DNA from: Pseudooceanicola aestuarii
Lineage (GTDB): Bacteria > Pseudomonadota > Alphaproteobacteria > Rhodobacterales > Rhodobacteraceae
Direction of reading: 5' to 3'
Length of the DNA: 64,000 nucleotides
NCBI RefSeq assembly: GCF_010614805.1
Contig: NZ_JAAFZC010000005.1
Location: forward strand, 55,269-119,268
Below the pieces are notes generated by a model. It ran no database searches and was not told the DNA's origin. It worked only from the letters and a program-made list of their open reading frames with translations. The position numbers and the translations under genes were made by a program. Shown here one piece after another: positions 16,753 to 24,617 of this stretch; position 1 is the stretch's first letter; every line of letters starts with the position of its first letter.

Positions 16753-18735
16753 TCAGGCCGCTTGCGCGACCTCGCCGTCAGGTTCCGGGGTTTCCGCAGT
16801 TGGCTCCGCCTCATCAAAGGCGATACCGGCGGTCTGCATCATCGGCGGGCACCAGGCGGCCACGGCAGCGCGCTGCGCGTCCGTGAGTGTGGCGAAGGGC
16901 TCTGCAAAGAGCTTGTCGCAGAAGGCGACGATTTTCTTCTTGCTCGACGAGGCCAGCGTCACAGCCTCCTGGGCGAGACCCAGATCCTCGCCGAGGATCT
17001 TCAGGAGCCAGGCCTTCTTGAAGCGGTTGAAGAGGGCCGCATTCGGCGTCCAGTGGGCGCGGATGTCGGGCATGATCTCGATCTCGAACGCATGCATCAG
17101 GCTGTCGCGCTGGCGGTCCCGCGCGAAGCAGGACTGCGTGGTGCTGGCCGTGGCATAGGCCACGAGCTTGGCCTTCTCGCCGGCCTCCAGCGCGCGAAAC
17201 GCCGCGAACTGATCGGCGGGCGCGCGGGTGTCATCGAGCCACGAGAGATCAAGCGCATCATGCGCCGCCGCCACCTGCTCAAGCGAGGTCTCGTCAATCT
17301 CGTCCATCTTGGCATGGCTGCGGTATTCCTTGCGGGCCTCGACCTTGATCGCCTGCGTGACACTCATTCCGCTGGCCAGAACGTCACTGACCAGCTTGAA
17401 GAGCGTCAGATCGAGCGTGGCCTCCGGATGCAGCGCCATCGCGGCCCCAAGCGCCATGGCTCGCTCGGTCTTGAGGTCCTCAGCCAGTGAGGCTGGATAG
17501 GTGATTTCGCCGGCGTCTGGGGCCTCCTCCCCGGTCGGGCTAGCCGAGGAGCCGCGCGCGCCCTCCTTTTTGACGGTGTCTTCCGGGCGGACGAGGCCAA
17601 CATGCAGGGTCACCTGCCCGCCCGACCACGACGCGATCACCCCGGACCGCGCGAGGTCCTCGGTGCTGTAGGCCTCCTGCAGGTCGCGGGCTTCCTCTTC
17701 CAGAGCGTCGACGCGGTCGTAAAGGGCATTGTAGGCACCGTCCTCGAGCCCCTCATCCTCCATCTCGAGCTGCAATTTCTCAAGCTCGGTGGTGATCTCA
17801 TCGATGCGCTTCTGGGCAGCCTCATCCGGCTCGATCGGGCCGGGATAGACGCGGCCATAGTCGGCCATGGTCGCGTAGTCATAGCGCACCATCGCATCGG
17901 CCCAGGCAAACCCTAGCCTCATACGGGCCTCTTCGGCAGCGGCACCGAGCTTTTCGAGCAAGATGGTCTCGACCAGCGCCGCATCCTCCAGCACGGAATG
18001 CTCTTCCAGCAGATCGGCTGCGACGGCCCCGCCGCGGGCCTCGTAGTCCGCGCGCACGAAAGCCCCGATATCATCGCTGACCTGCACGCCGCGGGATTTG
18101 AGGGCCTGTCGCACCGTGTAGGCCTGCAGATAACCGCCGTCTTTCGTGAGCGCCTCGAACACCTCGCGCTGCGCCTCCTGGCTCGGGTGCTCGGCGAAGG
18201 CTTTCATCGTGTCGAGCGTGATCACCTTGGCGCGGGCCGCGGCGCGGATGTCGGGATGGATCAGGCCATAGCGCAACCGGCCTTTGACGGCGGTGACGGT
18301 CGTGCCGAAGGTCTTTGCGATGGTCTCGGGCGTCTGGCCGTCGACCTCCATCATCCGCGCGAAGGCTTCGAACTCGTCGATCGCGTTCATGGGGGCCTGG
18401 GTGATGTTCTCGGCGAGCGACAGCGCCGTGGTCAAGTCACAGTCCTCCGGCACAAGGCGGCAGTCGACCTTGGTTTTCGCTGTGAACCCCTTGGTGGCCT
18501 TGTCTGCGACCAGCTCCTTCAGCGCGGCATGGCGTCGGCCACCAGCCAGCACGGCGTATTTGCCGTCGAGCTTCTGGACCATGAGCGGCTGGAGCAGGCC
18601 CAGCACAGCGATACTGGCCTTCAGATGGGCGATGTTTTCAGGGTCATAGGTTTCCGGCGCGTTGCTGCGCACATTGGCGGGATGCGGGACGAGATCGCCG
18701 ATAGCGACGGTAAGGGGAGCAAAGCTTGTGGTCAT
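16753..18735 (-). CDS. Large ParB/Srx-domain DNA-binding protein (660 aa)
   Basis: The N-terminal ~100 residues are a ParB/sulfiredoxin-like domain: IGDLVPHPANVRSNAPE, LKASIAVLGLLQPLMVQ, KYAVLAGGRRHAALKEL (the GGRRHxA motif), then LTTALSLAENITQAPMNAIDEFEAF. A helix-turn-helix follows (PETIAKTFGTTVTAVKGRLRY, about 130-155). The remaining ~480 residues are helical, with coiled coil around 290-350, and lack a ParB dimer domain. It is therefore not the partition protein of this replicon, which has its own RepA/RepB; it belongs to a class of plasmid ParB-like proteins of unknown role, perhaps CTP-binding or nuclease-like. Start ATG at 18735 with AAGGA. Confidence 0.8.
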   Translation of the reverse strand: MTTSFAPLTVAIGDLVPHPANVRSNAPETYDPENIAHLKASIAVLGLLQPLMVQKLDGKYAVLAGGRRHAALKELVADKATKGFTAKTKVDCRLVPEDCDLTTALSLAENITQAPMNAIDEFEAFARMMEVDGQTPETIAKTFGTTVTAVKGRLRYGLIHPDIRAAARAKVITLDTMKAFAEHPSQEAQREVFEALTKDGGYLQAYTVRQALKSRGVQVSDDIGAFVRADYEARGGAVAADLLEEHSVLEDAALVETILLEKLGAAAEEARMRLGFAWADAMVRYDYATMADYGRVYPGPIEPDEAAQKRIDEITTELEKLQLEMEDEGLEDGAYNALYDRVDALEEEARDLQEAYSTEDLARSGVIASWSGGQVTLHVGLVRPEDTVKKEGARGSSASPTGEEAPDAGEITYPASLAEDLKTERAMALGAAMALHPEATLDLTLFKLVSDVLASGMSVTQAIKVEARKEYRSHAKMDEIDETSLEQVAAAHDALDLSWLDDTRAPADQFAAFRALEAGEKAKLVAYATASTTQSCFARDRQRDSLMHAFEIEIMPDIRAHWTPNAALFNRFKKAWLLKILGEDLGLAQEAVTLASSSKKKIVAFCDKLFAEPFATLTDAQRAAVAAWCPPMMQTAGIAFDEAEPTAETPEPDGEVAQAA

Positions 18736-18818
18736 GGGATATCCTTCCAGGAGGGTGAGGTGTGGCCCGCGCCTTCAAGCGCGTGACCAATCCCCGGCTT
18801 CAGGGATCACCACGACAA

Positions 18819-18855
18819 AAGGCCCGCTTTGCCTTTTTGAGGGGCAGCGGGCCTT
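18819..18855 (-). terminator. Terminator of the DUF3768 gene
   Basis: Stem AAGGCCCGCT/AGCGGGCCTT with a 17-base loop, followed on the minus strand by TTTT, just past the stop at 18892. Confidence 0.65.
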
Positions 18856-18891
18856 CATCGTCTCATATGTCAGGGGGAGGAGTCCCCTGCC

Positions 18892-19281
18892 CTACCAGTC
18901 GCGCGCCAGCATGATGGTCAGCACGCGGACGGTTGTGGCGGGATTGTCCGGGGCCTCAGCCCCGTAGCGGAAATCCGAATCCGCCTCATAGAGATCGATT
19001 TTCCAGAACACGGTCTCGCCCCGGATCTCGACCGCCCCGAAATCGTGCCATCCCTCGGGATCATTCTCAGGCTCGAATGTTGCAAATTCACCGGTGGCCT
19101 TCACCGCCTCGGCCATGAAGCCGTCGCTGGCCTCCATAAGCGAGCGGGTGACATGCATCCGGCCCTGGATGGGCTGGGCGGGCGGCACTCCAAGGCACGC
19201 GAGCTTGCGAAACGCGTCGTTCTGCGCCGCGATCACACTCGGATCCGGACGGTCTGGCTGGGGTTGAACATTCATGGACAT
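18892..19281 (-). CDS. DUF3768 protein
   Basis: 129 residues from the ATG at 19281 (AAAGGAGAT ribosome site). The DUF3768 pattern is visible: IAAQNDAFRKLACLG, GRMHVTRSLMEASDGF, FATFEPENDPEGWHDFGAVEI and FWKIDLYEADSDFRYGAEAPDNPATTVRVLTIMLA. It is a soluble, acidic, single-domain protein frequently encoded on alphaproteobacterial plasmids. No function has been assigned to the family as far as I know. A terminator follows at 18819-18855. Confidence 0.85.
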   Translation of the reverse strand: MSMNVQPQPDRPDPSVIAAQNDAFRKLACLGVPPAQPIQGRMHVTRSLMEASDGFMAEAVKATGEFATFEPENDPEGWHDFGAVEIRGETVFWKIDLYEADSDFRYGAEAPDNPATTVRVLTIMLARDW

Positions 19282-19368
19282 GGGGATCTCCTTTGAGAAG
19301 TTGAAACACCCTTCCCAAAGCCAGCTTTTTCTTTTCTGCTTGGCGGAAGTACCGAAGCAGAAGGTGCC

Positions 19369-19578
19369 CTACCCGAACAGCCCCTTGGGTCTGTAATTCG
19401 GGTTGGGGATAGTTTCGATCCAGCCGCCTTGTTCTTTGATGCTCTCGAGCGCTGCCGAGAACGGATAAGCGCCCTCGGACTGGCTCCACCAGTAGGCACC
19501 GCGTTTGAAGGTGATGATCTTGCGGCGGCCGTCTTCGAAGCAGGCCACCCGCAGCGTCTTGGGTTCCTTGCGTGACAT
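19369..19578 (-). CDS. Small hypothetical protein (69 aa)
   Basis: A basic 69-residue protein with ATG at 19578 behind CGGAG. The sequence TLRVACFEDGRRKIITFKRGAYWWSQ looks like a folded beta-hairpin and the C-terminus (IPNPNYRPKGLFG) is proline-rich. It lies between ArdC and DUF3768 on the same strand with short gaps and backbone-like composition, so it is likely genuine. Function unknown. Confidence 0.6.
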   Translation of the reverse strand: MSRKEPKTLRVACFEDGRRKIITFKRGAYWWSQSEGAYPFSAALESIKEQGGWIETIPNPNYRPKGLFG

Positions 19579-19601
19579 GCGAGTCTCCGTTCTCCGTGTG
19601 G

Positions 19602-20540
19602 TCAGGCGGCCTCTGCACTGCGCCCTGCCCTACCCGCCTCAGATTGTGCGATGAGATAGTCACAGGCACGATGCGCATCTGCGGCGTGCTTGAAGATCGC
19701 GCCCTTGTCCGACCGAAGAACGCGCAACCAGTTGTGGAGGTAGGCGGCATTCATCTCGAGCGTATGCGCCGTGAAGCCGAGCGTCTGACCCAGGAACACC
19801 GAGGTCAATTCCGCGACGATCTCCTCGCGCGCATAGGACGTGTTGCCAAACTTCGAGAACCCGAAATCACGGTTCAGTCGATGGGGGGCTTTCGTGGCAT
19901 GGGCCAGCTCATGAGCCCAGACCCCGTAGAAATTGCGCGGGTCCTGAAACCGCGTGATGGACGGCATGTAGACCTTGTCCACGGGGGGCAAATAGTACGC
20001 CTCCGTCCCCGTGAAGACGGTCGTGATGTCGATGGCATCGAAAAACGCCTGCATGTGCGGGATGGGCTCGGACGGCGGATGCTGGGGTAAGGGCTCAGGG
20101 TCCGGATAGAAGCTGTCCGGCAAGCCCTCGATCTGGCAGGCATTGAACACGCGGTAGGATTTCTGGAAGCGGAAGATGCGGGCTTCCTCGGAGCGATCAT
20201 CGCCATCGCTGCGGTCGTCCTCGCCGCCCGCGTCTTTCCGGCTTTGCCCGTAATAGACGACGACAGAGGATTTCTCGCCCTTGCGGACCTTTGCGTCCAA
20301 GGCATTGGCCTGCGGCAACGTCATCCAGAAGGGAGAGCTGTGGCCCGCCATCACGGTCCGCATCGTCAGCAGAAAGTTGTTCACTCCCTGGTAGGGTTCG
20401 CCGCCCACGCGCAAGGGTCGAGAGCTGCCGCCTGCGGTCCAGGGCTTGCGCCAGGGCAGGACGCCGCGCTCGATGATGCGGATGATTTCGTTTGTGATGG
20501 CCTCGGAGGCATCGAATTTGGGCGTGCGGGATCGGGCCAT
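19602..20540 (-). CDS. ardC: ArdC-like antirestriction protein with zincin domain
   Basis: 312 residues from the ATG at 20540 (AAAGGAGG upstream). The N-terminal ~130 residues are the ArdC ssDNA-binding-type domain: AITNEIIRIIERGVLPWRKPW, GVNNFLLTM, KVRKGEKSSVVVYYG, and RVFNACQIEGLP. The C-terminal metallopeptidase-like domain has HELAH at residues 210-214 with downstream glutamate in YAREEIVAELTSVFLG. ArdC proteins on conjugative plasmids protect incoming DNA from host restriction. An acidic insert (GGEDDRSDGDDRSEE) lies near residue 115. Placement in the plasmid backbone fits this role. Confidence 0.85.
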   Translation of the reverse strand: MARSRTPKFDASEAITNEIIRIIERGVLPWRKPWTAGGSSRPLRVGGEPYQGVNNFLLTMRTVMAGHSSPFWMTLPQANALDAKVRKGEKSSVVVYYGQSRKDAGGEDDRSDGDDRSEEARIFRFQKSYRVFNACQIEGLPDSFYPDPEPLPQHPPSEPIPHMQAFFDAIDITTVFTGTEAYYLPPVDKVYMPSITRFQDPRNFYGVWAHELAHATKAPHRLNRDFGFSKFGNTSYAREEIVAELTSVFLGQTLGFTAHTLEMNAAYLHNWLRVLRSDKGAIFKHAADAHRACDYLIAQSEAGRAGRSAEAA

Positions 20541-20580
20541 GGCTGGCCTCCTTTCGAGTTTTGGTGAGAGGAAATGGTGA

Positions 20581-21066
20581 TCAGGCTGACTGATGGGACC
20601 GCGGATCGTTGAGGATCCTCGCGCCGAGCCCTTCGACCATGTCGATGTAGGTGGTCAGCGAGACGGACTTGCCGGAACCCGAAGGTCCAGGGTCGCCCGA
20701 TCCGTCCCGCGCCACCCGCGGCAAGTTCGCGAAGGCAATCACATCGGTGACGGGTCGGATATCGATGAACGGGGTCCCTCGTGCGACCGCAAGAGTGGCC
20801 AATGGAAAGCGCTCGATCGGCGCGAGAGTCGAAACGGTAGTCCAACCAAGATGGATGAATGTCCCACCCGCCCCGCAGATCACATGGGCATTCGGCAGCG
20901 TCGCCGCCTGCCTGAGATAGCCGAGATCACGCAGGACGGTCTGGCGTTCGAGCCGCTGTGTCAGCGCCGTCTGGCCAGTTCGGCGCAGCTCTCTATGTCG
21001 CCACCAGGAGGCGGCGGTTGCGCGGAGCACGCGCAAGACACCTGTTTGCATGGGAATGCCCTTCAT
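20581..21066 (-). CDS. Hypothetical protein (161 aa)
   Basis: An open frame of 161 residues directly upstream of ardC on the same strand. The sequence RHRELRRTGQTALTQRLERQTVLRDLGYL is helical and basic, followed by a short hydrophobic stretch and an HVICGAGGTFIHLGWT segment. Starts at 21066 or 21051 are possible; the second has a moderate ribosome-like AAGGG. I do not recognise a family. A glycine-rich GPSGSGKS near residue 138 superficially resembles a P-loop but lacks a surrounding ATPase fold. It may be real because the opposite-strand frames are no better. Confidence 0.4.
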   Translation of the reverse strand: MKGIPMQTGVLRVLRATAASWWRHRELRRTGQTALTQRLERQTVLRDLGYLRQAATLPNAHVICGAGGTFIHLGWTTVSTLAPIERFPLATLAVARGTPFIDIRPVTDVIAFANLPRVARDGSGDPGPSGSGKSVSLTTYIDMVEGLGARILNDPRSHQSA

Positions 21067-22205
21067 CCGGAACGGCAGACCGGAACCCGGCCCGGACCCA
21101 TCTGAGGGACCCCAAAGGCCCTCATCCGTCAGTCACAAAACCCGAAGAACACTTTCACTTTTCGTGGACCAAACCCATGAAACACCCAACCGCCACCGAA
21201 CTGTACTGGTACGACGGGATCAGAACTTCCACAGGGCCCATCGGCTAGACCTGTGGCGGCTCCTTCTTCACGAGATAGCCCAAACCGCTCAATCGGCCCG
21301 CAACTGCCAACTTCTTCATAAAGCGTGCTGATGCTTTGGCTTCCCGCCGATGTAGCGGATCGGCACCCTGGAAAGGGAAACCATGTCGATGATGGCTGTT
21401 ATGGGCATAATTTCCCATCGCGAACACTAAAATACAATAACCCATTGTTATTAAATCGCTTTCATCCACCGGATGGATCAGATCATTCCGCAGCCAACAT
21501 CAAAGCACTCTTTTGAAGAGTTCGGGTGTCATGAAATCAAGAGATTAAGTTGCACCCGCTGTTCTGCGATGTCCTCGCCGTCCACTACGACCAAATCAGT
21601 GGAACGCGGGACCGCTGGCAACCAGCTGCTGCGCTTGAGGAACCGATTGCCTCGCTGGCCATGTCGCCATTATCGAAGTGACTGAGAAGTTACCGGCTCC
21701 CCGCGTGCGGGAATTCGAGGATCGAGCCCTTGGTCAAACGGTTTTGGCAACCATCGATCGTCTGCTCCTTGTGCGCTGCGGCCCGTAGCCACGATATCAT
21801 GCAACAGACATCCACAACCTACCTCTCAGGCATTAGCACCGATGAAGGCCAAGGGAATATCCGAGGCCAGGACCCAAATCGCCGTCAGCAGGCGCCGGAT
21901 AGCGTAGAACCAATTGTTCAGGGTATTCATCATCAGATCTCAGACTTCGAAAAGGGCAGGGGCCGCGGAGGCGCGCAACTGCTAGGTTGGCTACAGCGCA
22001 ACGCTCTGTATGTTCTTCACTAGCCGCCTTTGCGCTACTAGCAGCGATGGTCACCAGCTGAGGTTTTACCATGATGATCGGGATGCCCTCGTCATCAGAT
22101 CTTCGCCGCGACGAAGGCGAAAGCCACTTTCACGATCTCAAATACCGCCACACCTCAACCCCCTAACTTTTCTCTCTCGAACGCCGTTTGTGTGCCGAGA
22201 GCCTA
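21067..22205. other. Gene-poor region upstream of repC end, with possible relics
   Basis: About 1.1 kb with no gene I can support with confidence and lower GC than the backbone. Candidate remnants: a 48-codon open stretch on the plus strand (21535-21681) reading LHPLFCDVLAVHYDQISGTR without a start; a 23-codon frame at 21178 (MKHPTATELYWYDG); a minus-strand frame at 21245-21469; and a 35-codon minus-strand frame at 21826-21933 with a hydrophobic core (LLTAIWVLASDIPLAFIG). I see no tRNA or clear insertion-sequence ends. Confidence 0.5.
21245..21469 (-). CDS. Doubtful small ORF (74 aa)
   Basis: Starts with GTG and has no clear ribosome site. The C-terminal half is basic and helical (HRREAKASARFMKKLAVAGRL), but the N-terminus looks random. 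It may be the tail of a decayed gene. Kept only because nothing else explains the segment. Confidence 0.2.
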   Translation of the reverse strand: MDESDLITMGYCILVFAMGNYAHNSHHRHGFPFQGADPLHRREAKASARFMKKLAVAGRLSGLGYLVKKEPPQV

Positions 22206-22221
22206 CTTAACAGCTGTTAAG
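22206..22221. promoter_or_regulatory. Likely parS palindrome, copy 1
   Basis: CTTAACAGCTGTTAAG, a perfect 16-bp palindrome 41 bases downstream of the repC stop. The same 14-bp core recurs at 22253-22266. Palindromes with a central GC and TTAAC arms are the form of RepB-binding partition sites in repABC plasmids. Confidence 0.75.
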
Positions 22222-22252
22222 TTATGCCATGCCAGCCGCACGAGATCGGAGT

Positions 22253-22266
22253 TTAACAGCTGTTAA
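22253..22266. promoter_or_regulatory. Likely parS palindrome, copy 2, overlapping the repC stop
   Basis: TTAACAGCTGTTAA, identical in its 14-bp core to the copy 47 bases away. The repC stop codon (22263-22265) lies inside it, so the end of the coding sequence and the partition site share bases. Confidence 0.75.
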
Positions 22267-23474
22267 GCCGCGGTCCGCCGGCCAATCAATGCCATGACCA
22301 TTGGGCCACAGGAAAACTCGCCTGCCGCAGCTTTGGCAGTCAGAGCTCGCAAGTATCCACCAGGCGATCTTATGTCGGCGAAGCGTTCCAGCATGGCAGC
22401 AACGACGATCGACGCTTGCTCCGGACCCATGAACCGCTGTGCTTCTTCCCATGCAGACGCACTGATGCCCATGGCTGGCCGCACATGGCACGCCGCATCG
22501 AAGAGCTGATGCCAATGCCGGATCTCACCTTGGTAGAAGGTCTTGAGCGAGGGACATGCCGCGATCACTAGGTGCAGCGGGATCTTTGGCAGGTGTCTTG
22601 TGTCCTGTTCATCAACGTCAGCCACCGGCTCATTCGTATCCACATCTGGCACACCCGCGGCCGCCCCGCTTTTTTCTAAAGCAGGTTCAAGATCTATAGA
22701 TTCTTTATTTGAATTATGATGGAGACGCTCAGATTGGGCATCATTGGTGTTCATTTCTTCTGTTTCAGGGCCATCAATGATGTTGCGTGCCTGGTCAAGG
22801 AGAGCTTCAAGGTCGGCTCGATAGGCCGCGAGGTCCTCAACTGAAAGCTTGCGGCGAAGCGCGCGGGCTGTGAGGGCAGCCCTGTCGCGAAGCTGATCCC
22901 AGAAGCCTAGGCCTGGCTGCATCTCGTCTCCGAACTCGGCGAGGGCCGCGAGATCGCGGCGCATGAGGCTTACGACCTCTCTCAGGCGCCTGACGCGCTC
23001 CTCAGCCTCACGTACGGCCTCTGCGGCCCGTGCTATCTCCTCGGACTGACAGTAGAGCGGGGAAAGATCGAAGCCAAAGGCAACGCGGTCTTCGCCGTGC
23101 TTACGGACGTAGCGCTTCCCATTGGGGCTATCGCGCCGCTGGAGCAAGCCAGCCTCGACAAGACGCGCGAGGTGACGACGCATCGTGGAGCAGGGCATAC
23201 CATTCAGGCGCTCACAGATCGCCTTGTTCGAGGGGAAGACGACCATCTCGGCGTTCCCGCCAAGCGCATCGTCCGGAAAGAAGCTGAGGAGCCCTTGCAA
23301 AACCGTCAGATCACGTTCCGAGACCCCAAAGGCCGCTTGCGCCTTGGAGAGCTCGCGCAGGAGTTCCCACTTGTTAACGGGTCTGGCTGGAACAGATGCC
23401 TCGGGTCGCTCAATGACGCGCAAATGGGCGTGCGAAATAGGCCGCATAAACGGCGAGATTGGTGTGTACTCCAT
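22263..23474 (-). CDS. repC: Replication initiator RepC
   Basis: 403 residues from the ATG at 23474. The N-terminal winged-helix region has RepC features: VNKWELLRELSKAQAAFGVSERDLTVLQGLLSFFPDD, VVFPSNKAICERLNGMPCSTMRRHLARLVEAGLLQRRDSPNGKRYVRK. A helical middle part (about 150-260), a variable acidic linker (about 260-300) and a C-terminal domain (IAACPSLKTFYQGEIRHW... IVVAAMLERF) follow. RepC is the initiator of repABC plasmids and normally contains the origin within its own gene. It lies downstream of repB with a ~210-base gap that holds a counter-transcribed RNA. The exact start is uncertain; an in-frame GTG lies at 23486. Confidence 0.9.
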   Translation of the reverse strand: MEYTPISPFMRPISHAHLRVIERPEASVPARPVNKWELLRELSKAQAAFGVSERDLTVLQGLLSFFPDDALGGNAEMVVFPSNKAICERLNGMPCSTMRRHLARLVEAGLLQRRDSPNGKRYVRKHGEDRVAFGFDLSPLYCQSEEIARAAEAVREAEERVRRLREVVSLMRRDLAALAEFGDEMQPGLGFWDQLRDRAALTARALRRKLSVEDLAAYRADLEALLDQARNIIDGPETEEMNTNDAQSERLHHNSNKESIDLEPALEKSGAAAGVPDVDTNEPVADVDEQDTRHLPKIPLHLVIAACPSLKTFYQGEIRHWHQLFDAACHVRPAMGISASAWEEAQRFMGPEQASIVVAAMLERFADIRSPGGYLRALTAKAAAGEFSCGPMVMALIGRRTAA

Positions 23475-23524
23475 GAAAATGTCCACGAAGACAAAAATTC
23501 TAGGGCCCGCGAATCGCTTTGCGC

Positions 23525-23553
23525 TTGCGGGGTAGGGGCCAGAACGCTACATT
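23525..23553 (+). promoter_or_regulatory. Predicted promoter of the counter-transcribed RNA
   Basis: TTGCGG, a 17-base spacer and TACATT on the strand opposite repABC, about 60 bases before a strong terminator. This is the arrangement expected for the repABC incompatibility RNA. Confidence 0.55.
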
Positions 23554-23559
23554 CAGAAG

Positions 23560-23651
23560 TGCGAAAACTGAGATTTTGTAGCGGGCTGATCCCGGTGCGA
23601 AACCTTACAAAGGTCTCGTGAAGCTAGCTTCTCGGGGCCTTTTTCTTTTTG
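23560..23651 (+). ncRNA. Counter-transcribed incompatibility RNA of repABC
   Basis: In the repB-repC gap, antisense to the repABC message. The predicted start near 23560 follows the promoter at 23525-23553, and the transcript ends in a strong terminator (23612-23651). Such small RNAs pair with the repC leader and lower RepC synthesis, setting copy number and incompatibility. Length about 90 bases. The 5' end is inferred from the promoter only. Confidence 0.65.
23612..23651 (+). terminator. Terminator of the counter-transcribed RNA
   Basis: A 13-bp stem with one mismatch (GGTCTCGTGAAGC / GCTTCTCGGGGCC, loop TA) followed by TTTTTCTTTTT on the plus strand. Confidence 0.85.
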
Positions 23652-23687
23652 CCTGTATCGTGCCTCCTTCTTGTTGGTTGCTCTTCC

Positions 23688-24617
23688 TCAGTCTCCTGAA
23701 CGCTTCCAGCGCTCATGAAGCTCGGTAATCAGCTTTGGGGCGTTGCCCTCCAACCAGCTGATAAAATCAGGTTCATCCGTAGTTAGATCAAGTTTGAGCT
23801 GCTTGCCTTGGCGGCTGGTCTTGACCGTCGCAGCTCCAACACCGGGGATCGCCAAAGCAGGCACACCCTTTCTAGACGGGCTTGCTTTCTTCTCTGCGCT
23901 CTTCGCAGCTGCCAGAACTGCGAGAAACGCACGCTCAGAAGCCTCATCGACCGAGCCGGAACTTCCGGACTTGGCTGCATGAGCTATGGCTAGCAGTTGG
24001 TCCCGATCACCGTCGTAGGCACCCAAAGCCTTTTTGAGCTCTTCCCATCTCGGGCGACCAATCCCAGGAGCTGCACCAATTGCCTGGATGAGATCCTCGC
24101 CGACCGTCCGAACGACACTCAAGAGCTGTGAAACCCCAGCTTCGTGGAGGTTAAGGACTTCGGCGACACCACGATTGGTGCGCTCAGCCCCTTCCAAATG
24201 GTCGCCGTCTAGAAGCGCCGTCGCTACAAGCGCACGTTCAATAAAGCTCAGATCACGACGCTCTTGGTTCTCGAGAAGCTGATCTCGAAGCGCTTGATCA
24301 CCTTCAACCTCTGTGACGATGGCTCGAACTTTGATACCGAGTTCGCGACATGCTTCCAAGCGTCTGCGGCCATAGATCAGGTTGTAGCGATCGCCTTCCA
24401 GTGGGCGGACCAAGACAGGCACACGCTGACCGTTCTTGGAAATAGAGTTCTTCAGGCCCTCAACTTCAATCTGAAGCCTGTCATCCAACCGTCCTTCGGT
24501 AACAATCTGCGCCGGATCGATCTCAAAAACACCGCCACGCAGTCGGCGCCCTTCAAGAGCGTCAGGAGCGTTGCGAAGGGTCTGCAGCGGCAGGCCAAGT
24601 TTAGGCTTTCTTGCCAT
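23688..24617 (-). CDS. repB: Plasmid partition protein RepB (ParB type)
   Basis: 309 residues from the ATG at 24617, which overlaps the end of repA by 17 bases and has GGGGGCGG as ribosome site. The ParB nuclease-like domain is at about 45-135 (GLKNSISKNGQRVPVLVRPLEG, YNLIYGRRRLEACRELG, LLENQERRDLSFIERALVATALL). The helix-turn-helix follows at about 145-170 (RGVAEVLNLHEAGVSQLLSVV) and a C-terminal dimer region ends the protein. RepB binds parS sites; the twin palindromes by the repC stop are the obvious candidates. It is part of the repABC operon. Confidence 0.9.
   Translation of the reverse strand: MARKPKLGLPLQTLRNAPDALEGRRLRGGVFEIDPAQIVTEGRLDDRLQIEVEGLKNSISKNGQRVPVLVRPLEGDRYNLIYGRRRLEACRELGIKVRAIVTEVEGDQALRDQLLENQERRDLSFIERALVATALLDGDHLEGAERTNRGVAEVLNLHEAGVSQLLSVVRTVGEDLIQAIGAAPGIGRPRWEELKKALGAYDGDRDQLLAIAHAAKSGSSGSVDEASERAFLAVLAAAKSAEKKASPSRKGVPALAIPGVGAATVKTSRQGKQLKLDLTTDEPDFISWLEGNAPKLITELHERWKRSGD

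Noticed and set aside
16753-18735. ParB-like protein as the partition factor of the replicon
   Set aside because: repA/repB already form a complete ParAB pair and this protein lacks a ParA partner and a ParB dimer domain.
20581-21066. GPSGSGKS as a P-loop ATPase
   Set aside because: No Walker B, no surrounding beta-alpha fold, and it lies near the C-terminus of a short protein.
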